Assembly: GCA_003497555.1 (NCBI GenBank) | Contig: DNNS01000040.1 | Location: 1 to 5,526 of the forward strand | Origin: Spirochaetia bacterium | Lineage (GTDB): Bacteria > Spirochaetota > UBA12135 | DNA: 5,526 bases | Reading direction: 5' to 3' | In this document: positions 1 to 5,526 of the stretch, piece by piece | Layout: each line of letters begins with the position of its first letter | Position numbering within the stretch: position 1 is the stretch's first letter | Notes under the pieces: model-generated | Told to the model about the DNA's origin: nothing | Database searches by the model: none | Seen by the model: the letters and a program-made list of their open reading frames with translations, nothing else | Program-made: the position numbers and the translations under genes

Positions 1-2930
1 GCTGCAGTCATTATTATTGAGCGTAATCTGTCTTTGCACCCGCGTATTATAATATTGTGGTCTATTGCCTCCTGCTCGCCAAGCTGCTGAAGATATGAAA
101 TAAGCACCATCCCATTTAGAACTGCAACGCCAAACAGAACAATAAATCCTATGGATGCCGGTACTGATAAATATTGATTTGTAATTAGCAGTCCAATAAT
201 ACCGCCGGCCATGGAAAAAGGTAAATTGATAAGAATCAGGCCTGCAAGCAGAACAGAACGGAAGGTAATAAATAAAAGAGCGATAATAATCAGAACAGCC
301 ATTGGACCGATAACACCTAAGCTTTTCATTGCACGCTCCTGATTTTCAAACTGCCCGCCCCAATGAAGATAATAACCGGTTGGCAAATCAACATTTTTTT
401 TAATCAGTTTTTTTGCTTCGGATACAAATCCCCCGATATCTCTGCCTGTAACATTCATTTCCACTGCAAGTCTGCGTTTTCCGTTTTCACGGCTGATCTG
501 AAGAGGCCCTTCCTCCCAAACCAGTTTTGCAACATCACCGAGCGGAACTCGGTTTCCGCGGGGTGTATTAACAAGTATTTTTTCCAATGCTTCCCTGGAA
601 TTTCTTACATAATCGGGATAGCGGACCCGGAGTTCAAATACTTTTTCACCTTCGTTAATTTCAGTAGCTGCTATACCGCTGGTTGCCACTTCTATCGTTT
701 CTTCAACTACCGCCAGTGAAAGTCCATAGCGGGACATGGCTCTGCGGTCAGGGATGATTACCAGTGAACGCTGTCCTGTATTCCGTTCTACAGCGAGGTC
801 GGTTATGCCTGTTACAGTTTGAAGTGTTTTTCGTATCTTGCCGCCGATTAAAGCAAGCGCTTCAAGTTCATCTCCGAATATCTTAATAACAAGTTGCGCC
901 TTTGTACCTGCAATAATCTCGTCAATTCTGCACTGAATAGGCTGACTGAATCCAAAAGATACTCCCGGAATATCGGCTAACGCTTCACGAAAACGATTAA
1001 AAAGTTCATCGCGCGTTTTTTCATTGGTCCATTCCTTTCTTGGGCGGAGAATACCGACATACCCTGTACGGTCTACGCCGCGGACATCAAGCGCAACACC
1101 GGTTTGTCCTATTCTACCAATAGCTGTTTCAATTTCCGGAAATTTTTTTAATGCTTTACTGACCAGTAAATTTGCTGCAATCGCCTGATCGAGCGAAATA
1201 CCGGGATGGAGCGTTACATCCATATCAAAAGCTCCCTCGTCCATAACAGGAATAAACTCCGTACCAAGGCGGGGAACAAGAAATACTGCAAAAACACAGA
1301 CTGCAAGCGCTGAAGAGATAACCCATCTGCGCCGTCTGAGGCAGACTGCGAGAAAAACAAGATAAATTTTTTGCATCCGGTCAAAAACAGGATTTTCCTG
1401 ATGCTTTGTTTTAGAAAGCATGACAAAGGCTATGGCCGGAATAATAAAAACAGAAAGTAACAGGGATGCTAAAAGCACAATTATAACCGTTAAAGCTAAT
1501 GGTATAAACATTTTACCTTCGATTCCCTGAAAGGTTATAATCGGAAGAAATGTTGTTGCTATTATCAGTTCTCCAAGAAGCGTTGGTTTTCTTACTTCCA
1601 TAATTGCATCAATTACCAAATCCGTTAAATGTAAATGCGCATGTACATCCCGTTCTGCAAGACGCCGCTGTATATTTTCCACCTGAATAACAGTTGTGTC
1701 TATTATCATTCCTACTGAAATAGCCATACCCCCCAGAGACATCAGATTGGCGTCAACTTTAAAAATTTTCATGAGAGCAAAAGCGGTTAGAAGTGTTAAT
1801 GGCAGAGAAAGCAGTATAACCAGGGTGCCTCGTATACTCCGCAGAAAAAACAGCAGAATAATAAGTGAAAACAATATGCCTTCAAATAATGCTTTTGTTA
1901 CTGTAGAAATACTGGCATTCACCATTACGGTACGGTCATAGTATGGTTTCAGTTTTATACCCCGGGGAAGGATTGTCCCTTCATTTATTTCTTTTACCTT
2001 CTGTTTTACCCTGGCAACAACTTGCTTTCCATTTGCTCCCCGAAGCATCATAACAATACCGCCGACACTTTCTTCTCCGTTTTCTATGGCAGCGCCTTGC
2101 CGTACAGATTCTCCAATTCTGACTTTGGCAATATCTCTGACCTTTACCGGAAAATCTTCATTGAAGGCAACAGGAATTTCTTCTATTTCGGCAATTGTTT
2201 GTATCCTGCCGATGCCGCGGATTATTGCCTTTGAACCATTTTTTTCTATTATACCGCCTTTGATTATACGGTTATTTTCATCAAGGCTGATAAGCAGTTC
2301 ACCCGGCGATACTTTATATTTCACAATTTTTTCCAGGTCAATAATTACCTGATACTCCTTTATATACCCGCCGTATGAGTTTACTTCACTGACTCCCGGA
2401 ACAGCTTTTAGAAGAGGCGCAATAATCCAGTCCTGTATTGTTCTGAGTTCAGTCAGGCGAATGCGTTTTTCATCTGCGTCTGCAGGTATCTGTGTTATAA
2501 GACTGTATTGATAAATTTCTCCCATCACAGTTGCAAACGGGCTTAGCTCCGTCTCTACACCTTCCGGCAAATCTTCTCTTGCCATCATCAGCCTTTCAAA
2601 TACAAATTGTCTTGCCTTGATAATATCAGTATTTTCAGTAAAAACAACAGTAATCATTGAAATACCATATTTACTAACTGACCGCAGGTCTTTGACTCCG
2701 GGTAATCCGCGCAAGGCATTTTCCAGGGGAATAGTCACTGTTCTTTCCAGTTCTACAGCTGAAAGTCCTTCTTTGCGGCAGACAATTTCAGCCTGGATAT
2801 TTGTAACATCAGGAAAGGCATCAACCGGAATGTTTAAATAGGACCAAAATCCGATTATCAGAACCAATATTGATGCAGCTATTACAAATCCGGAATGCGC
2901 TATAACCGCTTTTATAATTCGTTTTAACAT
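1..2930 (-). CDS. czcA: CzcA/CusA-family heavy-metal efflux RND transporter, inner-membrane subunit (3' end cut by window)
   Basis: Proton-driven inner-membrane pump of the HME-RND family; the symbol is meant at family level only. The frame is open for 976 codons from an ATG at 2930 to the left edge. The start is supported by AAGAGGTT six bases upstream of the ATG. Visible parts: TM1 about residues 10-31, followed by the family signature IPVDAFPDVTN (34-44); the first periplasmic porter domain; TM2-TM6 about 347-505; TM7 about 536-553; the second porter domain, with QPIQCRIDE ending at E671 and HWGGQFE around W857; then TM8-TM10 about 871-947 including FGVAVLNG (933-940). TM11, TM12 and the stop lie outside the window. 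TM4 carries D411 and E418, matching CzcA D408 and E415, but S405 sits where CzcA has D402. The CusA methionines M573, M623 and M672 align by eye to D571, R621 and E671. The family is near certain; the metal is undecided. It is the last visible gene of the operon. Confidence 0.95.
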   Translation of the reverse strand, partial: MLKRIIKAVIAHSGFVIAASILVLIIGFWSYLNIPVDAFPDVTNIQAEIVCRKEGLSAVELERTVTIPLENALRGLPGVKDLRSVSKYGISMITVVFTENTDIIKARQFVFERLMMAREDLPEGVETELSPFATVMGEIYQYSLITQIPADADEKRIRLTELRTIQDWIIAPLLKAVPGVSEVNSYGGYIKEYQVIIDLEKIVKYKVSPGELLISLDENNRIIKGGIIEKNGSKAIIRGIGRIQTIAEIEEIPVAFNEDFPVKVRDIAKVRIGESVRQGAAIENGEESVGGIVMMLRGANGKQVVARVKQKVKEINEGTILPRGIKLKPYYDRTVMVNASISTVTKALFEGILFSLIILLFFLRSIRGTLVILLSLPLTLLTAFALMKIFKVDANLMSLGGMAISVGMIIDTTVIQVENIQRRLAERDVHAHLHLTDLVIDAIMEVRKPTLLGELIIATTFLPIITFQGIEGKMFIPLALTVIIVLLASLLLSVFIIPAIAFVMLSKTKHQENPVFDRMQKIYLVFLAVCLRRRRWVISSALAVCVFAVFLVPRLGTEFIPVMDEGAFDMDVTLHPGISLDQAIAANLLVSKALKKFPEIETAIGRIGQTGVALDVRGVDRTGYVGILRPRKEWTNEKTRDELFNRFREALADIPGVSFGFSQPIQCRIDEIIAGTKAQLVIKIFGDELEALALIGGKIRKTLQTVTGITDLAVERNTGQRSLVIIPDRRAMSRYGLSLAVVEETIEVATSGIAATEINEGEKVFELRVRYPDYVRNSREALEKILVNTPRGNRVPLGDVAKLVWEEGPLQISRENGKRRLAVEMNVTGRDIGGFVSEAKKLIKKNVDLPTGYYLHWGGQFENQERAMKSLGVIGPMAVLIIIALLFITFRSVLLAGLILINLPFSMAGGIIGLLITNQYLSVPASIGFIVLFGVAVLNGMVLISYLQQLGEQEAIDHNIIIRGCKDRLRSIIMTA

Positions 2931-2934
2931 TTGT

Positions 2935-2942
2935 AACCTCTT
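2935..2942 (-). promoter_or_regulatory. Ribosome binding site of the RND transporter gene
   Basis: The minus strand reads AAGAGGTT, with GAGG ending six bases before the ATG at 2930. It lies in the 23-bp gap after the adaptor stop codon and fixes the start of the transporter just before its first membrane helix. Confidence 0.75.
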
Positions 2943-2953
2943 AAATCATAGAA

Positions 2954-3985
2954 TCAATGTTTATGTTCGTCTACAAGTTCACTTTTTAAAAATTCAGCTA
3001 AAAGAAAGGGGGTTCCGTCAACTGCTACTTCAGCGCCATTTTTAATAGCGCCTTCAATTGCCGTAAAACCTGCTGAGGAAGCAATTAACCTTACAGGCAT
3101 TACCAAAAAATGTTCATCTCCTTCACGTACGAATATCAGGTTTCGGCCGCCTGCTGTCTGTATGGAACGTTCAGGTACAACCAATTGATTTCCAAGCATT
3201 TCTCCGGGAATTAAAGCTGAAATAAACATTCCCAGACGAAGTTTGTATCCGGAATTTATTACCTGGGCACGGACTTTTATAGTACGCGAGTCTTCGTCAA
3301 TCCGAGGAGAAATAAATGTAACATGGGCTTTAAAATCAATCCCTGGAGCTCCTGATGAACGGACTATAAAGGATTGTCCATTTTTAATATACTCTATATC
3401 ACGTTCATAAATATCAAAAACTGCGCCTAATTCCTCAATATCTGCAATTGAATGCAGGGTTGTGATTGTATCTATAGTTTTTCCTTCTGATAATGATGCA
3501 CTCATAATAATTCCAGAGGATGGTGCATATAAAATCTGCGCATTGTTATCGTTTAATTCTTTAATTCGGCAGAGCGGATCACCCTGTTTTACAATTGAGC
3601 CTACTCCGACAAAGCATCTTTCTATTACTCCGTTGCCGGGAGATTGTACGGCTGCGGTTTTTAAAGGATCCGGTGAAATCGAGCCTGTAATTTCAAGATA
3701 TTTATAAAATGGTTTTTTAACAACTGGAACAGTAGAAAGCCCGATCAGCTTCTGGGCCGAAGAAGCAATTTTAATTTCTTCATCATTAGGCGTGTCGCCG
3801 TGTCTGTCTTCTGTTTCAATATGGCTTTCAGACGCATGTTGTTCATTATTGATTTTGATTAATGAAATTTTCCGATCCTGATACCGCTGTCCGCAGAAAA
3901 AACCCAGTATAAATACTATCAGTAAAAACGGAATAATGATAAAAGCCGGAAATGGTTTTTTAAATAAATTTTTTATGGTTTTCAT
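2954..3985 (-). CDS. Periplasmic adaptor (membrane fusion protein) of the RND metal efflux pump, lacking the alpha-hairpin
   Basis: A 343-residue HlyD/CzcB/CusB-type adaptor that should link the RND transporter to the outer-membrane channel. Residues 1-10 are basic and 11-30 form one hydrophobic segment, best read as an uncleaved membrane anchor; Cys31 follows GFF, which is a poor lipobox. Residues 35-70 are a hydrophilic linker with His50, His55, His62 and many acidic residues. The barrel-sandwich (lipoyl-like) halves are about 112-142 (SPGNGVIERCFVGVGSIVKQGD) and 152-183 (YAPSSGIIM). Only about ten residues separate them, so the usual coiled-coil hairpin is absent. The beta-barrel spans about 185-262 (ISPRIDEDSRTIKVR, LRLGMF) and the membrane-proximal domain about 263-333, with a DEHKH tail. 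The N-terminal linker contains no methionines like those CusB uses for Cu/Ag, and its His and acidic residues hint at divalent metals. Its ATG overlaps the channel gene stop as ATGA. Family assignment is firm; substrate is not. Confidence 0.93.
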   Translation of the reverse strand: MKTIKNLFKKPFPAFIIIPFLLIVFILGFFCGQRYQDRKISLIKINNEQHASESHIETEDRHGDTPNDEEIKIASSAQKLIGLSTVPVVKKPFYKYLEITGSISPDPLKTAAVQSPGNGVIERCFVGVGSIVKQGDPLCRIKELNDNNAQILYAPSSGIIMSASLSEGKTIDTITTLHSIADIEELGAVFDIYERDIEYIKNGQSFIVRSSGAPGIDFKAHVTFISPRIDEDSRTIKVRAQVINSGYKLRLGMFISALIPGEMLGNQLVVPERSIQTAGGRNLIFVREGDEHFLVMPVRLIASSAGFTAIEGAIKNGAEVAVDGTPFLLAEFLKSELVDEHKH

Positions 3986-5193
3986 GGGAATATTACCTCC
4001 GAATTTATTAATGAAGAGTTAACAGTTAACTCAAGATTTAATGCTAACCGCCCAAGTTCGCGACCAGCTTCCATAAATTTTTGTTTTATCTCATAACTTG
4101 TACTCTCCTGTTCAAGATATGCGGCAAGCGACAAATCACCTTCCTGATAACTGATATTCGCTTCTCTGGATAGAATATTTCCGGTTTCCCTGTTTTCCAG
4201 AGCAATGGTATATTCGTGAAATCCTCTTTCATACATACTGCTCGCTTCAAGTACTTCATTGGAAATTTTATTTAAAAGAGACATGGCTTCCAAATCGATT
4301 TTTTTTCTTTCCATTTCATTTTTTTTAAAAATAAAACCTGAAAAAACAGCCGAATCCAGATTGGCGCCAAGCAATATTTTAACTGATGGTTTAAAAGTAC
4401 AGGAAATCTCAAGTGATGGCAAAAATGAAAGAAATGCAGTATTCCTTGATCTTTCATTTCCGGTTTTTTCAACAGCAACCAATAATATTTCCGGACGTTT
4501 TTTGATAGCTGTATCCAAAAGATATGAAAAAGCGGGAAGAGCAAAATAATTTGCCGGACTGTCCGGCAAGCGATCCGGAGTTATGGTTTCGGGCTTTTTG
4601 CCAAGCAGCAATAAAAGATTATTGAATAGATGATTTTGTTCTTTTTCTATTGACCATACCTGCAATTTGGCAGACGATAGTTCAATTTTCATTCTTTGAA
4701 AATCATGAGCTCTGATTTTACCTGATGAACGCATAATTTCCAGATCATCATTAAGCCTTTGCATCCGCTTTAGTTTTTCTTCAGCCAGCTTAAGAGCTTC
4801 TCGAGTGTAAGAGATATCATAAAAATTATTTCTTAATGATCGATAAAGATCTCTCCAGCGTAATTTATACTCAATTGCAGCACGCCGGCGCGCAAGAAAT
4901 GTACTATTTATTGATGATGCAACCGAATAAAGGGTCGGCGATTCCAGCCGGCCTCCGATTTCAGTCTGAGATTCAGCCTGGTCAGACGGAATAAATTCGC
5001 CTCCTAATACAAAAGAAGGCGGTTCCCCATTCCATGGCAAATCGGCAATTTCCCGGTCAAGCCTGATTTTTGCCATATCAGGGTTATTTTTTAATGCATA
5101 TTTTAAAAAAGATGCAAACGAAGATAGCTCCTCCGGATATATGCATGTATTAATTATAATAAATATTATTAAAGCAGCAGATATTATTTTCAT
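3982..5193 (-). CDS. TolC/CzcC-like outer-membrane channel protein of the efflux pump
   Basis: A 403-residue outer-membrane factor (OEP family), which as a trimer should form the outer-membrane and periplasmic tunnel of the pump. Residues 1-16 form a short hydrophobic signal peptide. Cys17 follows INT, not a canonical lipobox, so lipidation is doubtful although some relatives (CusC) are lipoproteins. Two similar halves are visible. The first starts at FLKYALKNNPDM (29-40), continues through a beta segment about 58-95 and a long helical region about 105-195, and ends near LLLLLGKKPE. The second starts at LLDTAIKKRPEILL (225-238), has LPSLEIS (258-264) as a beta strand, and carries the conserved-type stretch ISYQEGDLSLAAYLEQE (347-363). 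Length is slightly below the usual 415-470. The ATG is placed just before the hydrophobic segment, with AAGGAT upstream. It is the first gene of the operon. Sequence identity in this family is low, so the call rests on architecture, the duplicated layout and the adjacent adaptor and RND genes. Confidence 0.88.
   Translation of the reverse strand: MKIISAALIIFIIINTCIYPEELSSFASFLKYALKNNPDMAKIRLDREIADLPWNGEPPSFVLGGEFIPSDQAESQTEIGGRLESPTLYSVASSINSTFLARRRAAIEYKLRWRDLYRSLRNNFYDISYTREALKLAEEKLKRMQRLNDDLEIMRSSGKIRAHDFQRMKIELSSAKLQVWSIEKEQNHLFNNLLLLLGKKPETITPDRLPDSPANYFALPAFSYLLDTAIKKRPEILLVAVEKTGNERSRNTAFLSFLPSLEISCTFKPSVKILLGANLDSAVFSGFIFKKNEMERKKIDLEAMSLLNKISNEVLEASSMYERGFHEYTIALENRETGNILSREANISYQEGDLSLAAYLEQESTSYEIKQKFMEAGRELGRLALNLELTVNSSLINSEVIFP
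3995..4000 (-). promoter_or_regulatory. Ribosome binding site of the adaptor gene, inside the end of the channel gene
   Basis: The minus strand reads GGAGGT nine bases before the ATG at 3985, a near-perfect Shine-Dalgarno. It lies within the last codons of the channel gene, whose TGA overlaps the adaptor ATG (ATGA). This arrangement suggests translational coupling and keeps the two proteins in proportion. Confidence 0.85.
4016..4032. repeat. 17-bp perfect palindrome near the end of the channel gene
   Basis: The plus strand reads GAGTTAAC-A-GTTAACTC: two 8-bp arms around a single A. It lies in the coding region for the last residues of the channel protein (around Leu-Thr-Val-Asn-Ser), about 30 bp upstream of the adaptor start. 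It may be a protein-binding site, a small RNA hairpin affecting adaptor translation, or coincidence of codons. The symmetry is certain; a role is not. Confidence 0.35.
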
Positions 5194-5202
5194 AATCGTG
5201 AA

Positions 5203-5208
5203 ATCCTT
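5203..5208 (-). promoter_or_regulatory. Ribosome binding site of the channel gene
   Basis: The minus strand reads AAGGAT nine bases before the ATG at 5193. It is weaker than the sites of the two downstream genes, but it is the only purine-rich match in an otherwise AT-rich leader and supports this start codon. Confidence 0.55.
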
Positions 5209-5257
5209 ATTTAATTTTTAAAGGAAAAATAAATTTAATACGTTAAACAATAACTGT

Positions 5258-5296
5258 ATTAAATTATATTTTTTACAATTAAAAATATAATTTAAT
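5258..5296. repeat. Perfect 16-bp inverted repeat (7-base centre) upstream of the operon; possible operator
   Basis: The arms at 5258-5273 (ATTAAATTATATTTTT) and 5281-5296 (AAAAATATAATTTAAT) are exact reverse complements around TACAATT. The element is all A/T in both arms and lies 65-103 bp upstream of the channel start. The left arm contains the TATAAT of the putative promoter, so a dimeric repressor bound here would block transcription. There is no GC-rich stem and no T-run after the right arm on either strand, so an intrinsic terminator is unlikely. AT-richness raises the chance of random symmetry, but 16 consecutive matches are hard to get by chance. Confidence 0.5.
5263..5291 (-). promoter_or_regulatory. 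Candidate sigma-70-type promoter of the efflux operon
   Basis: On the minus strand a perfect TATAAT lies at 5268-5263, with a weak -35 candidate ATTATA at 5291-5286 and a 17-base spacer. Transcription would start near 5256, giving a leader of about 60 bases before the channel gene. In such AT-rich DNA a TATAAT can occur by chance, and other pairs such as TTGTAA with a 17-base spacer to AGTTAT are possible. The position upstream of the first gene and inside the inverted repeat is the main support. Confidence 0.3.
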
Positions 5297-5303
5297 TAAA
5301 ATT

Positions 5304-5526
5304 TTATGAGTGAAGATTTGGAAAAAAAGGAGGAGCTCTTGTTTCTTGTGAACTTAAGGCAGAAAAATCAAATGGAATATTATATGCTGCAATGAGCAGA
5401 TATAAACTGTTAAAAGAAAGGTAAAACCCCGGATTGTTTTTAAATAATATGTCATAAATATTATTATGATTTTGGTTAACAGATTTTCGTTGAAATTGAT
5501 TAGTTTGCTGAAGAATAAAGGTTAAA
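5304..5526 (-). other. Non-annotated right flank; open minus-strand frame running off the window
   Basis: On the minus strand one frame is open from the right edge to a TAA at 5306-5304, about 73 codons without a stop in very AT-rich DNA. It could be the C-terminus of an upstream gene on the same strand as the efflux operon. Its translation is rich in Asn, Phe and Ser (ending RAPPFFPNLHS), matches nothing I recognise, and competes with the plus-strand remnant in the same place. Both cannot easily be real, and the whole stretch may be intergenic. No tRNA, terminator with a GC stem, or attachment site is visible here. Confidence 0.2.
5306..5424 (+). pseudogene. Possible small frameshifted ORF or gene remnant, unknown function
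   Basis: The plus strand has an ATG at 5306 (MSEDLEKKEE...) whose frame ends at a TGA at 5393-5395 after 29 residues. The frame one base back is open from 5314 to a TAA at 5422-5424 and reads like ordinary protein (GGALVSCELKAEKS, then AAMSRYKLLKER). The two frames meet at a run of seven A (5322-5328) that includes A-AAA-AAG in the phase used for -1 ribosomal slippage, which would give a 38-residue product. There is no convincing Shine-Dalgarno before the ATG; an AGGAGG lies inside, at 5328-5333. It could be a decayed remnant, a frameshifted small protein, or chance. I do not recognise a family. Confidence 0.2.

Noticed and set aside
363..719. 118-codon plus-strand open frame opposite the RND transporter gene
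   Set aside because: It lies wholly antisense to well-conserved RND coding sequence, its translation is Phe- and Cys-rich with no domain, and it has no good ribosome binding site. It is a shadow frame, as are the other plus-strand frames at 1696-1941, 2022-2352, 2617-2841, 3462-3707 and 4259-4549.
1..2930. Possible frameshift or disruption in the RND gene, since no complete gene is bounded in the window
   Set aside because: Reading the minus strand codon by codon from 2930 to position 3 shows one uninterrupted frame with RND signatures in the expected order. The gene is simply cut by the window edge.
3890..3985. Lipoprotein signal at Cys31 of the adaptor
   Set aside because: The residues before the Cys are GFF; Phe at -1 is not accepted by known lipoboxes, including the relaxed spirochaete ones. 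A membrane anchor fits better.
4272..4544. 90-codon minus-strand frame within the channel gene
   Set aside because: It is the same strand but another frame of the channel gene, which has the family architecture; the alternative translation has no recognisable features.
5327..5341. AGGAGG followed by TTG as the start of a small plus-strand gene
   Set aside because: The spacing is acceptable, but the frame ends after 18 codons, and the AGGAGG is explained equally well by the Gly-Gly or Glu-Glu codons of the overlapping frames.
5422..5445. Possible intrinsic terminator (AAAAC...GTTTTT) after the plus-strand remnant
   Set aside because: The stem would be only five mostly A-T pairs around an eight-base loop, too weak for a terminator call.

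Overview
This window holds a single minus-strand operon encoding a three-part heavy-metal efflux pump of the RND type. From right to left, in transcription order, it contains an outer-membrane channel (5193-3982), a periplasmic adaptor (3985-2954) and an inner-membrane RND transporter (2930 to the left edge). The transporter is cut off by the window after 976 codons, roughly 60-80 residues short of a typical family member. The channel and adaptor genes overlap by four bases (ATGA). Adaptor and transporter are 23 bp apart, each with a good Shine-Dalgarno sequence, so the three are almost certainly co-transcribed. The order channel-adaptor-transporter is that of czcCBA, and as I recall also of besC-besA-besB in Borrelia.

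The organism is a Gram-negative-type (diderm) bacterium with AT-rich DNA and standard use of TGA as a stop. The adaptor lacks the alpha-helical hairpin that most adaptors have. The best-known example of such an adaptor is BesA of Borrelia burgdorferi, so a spirochaete (for example a Treponema/Spirochaeta relative) is my leading guess, but this is inference and not proof.

Together the three proteins should form an envelope-spanning, proton-driven export path: the transporter takes up substrate from the periplasm or inner membrane, the adaptor links it to the channel, and the channel releases the substrate outside. The transporter is clearly of the CzcA/CusA (HME-RND) family, but its specificity residues are mixed. 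Transmembrane helix 4 looks CusA-like (no second Asp), while the periplasmic site lacks the three CusA methionines and the surrounding sequence is CzcA-like. The metal therefore cannot be named from sequence.

The right end (5194-5526) is very AT-rich. It carries the putative operon promoter, a perfect 16-bp inverted repeat with a 7-base centre that overlaps a TATAAT box, and a stretch (about 5304-5526) in which a possible frameshifted gene remnant on the plus strand competes with an open minus-strand frame that runs off the edge. No regulator gene, RNA gene, insertion sequence or CRISPR array is visible.
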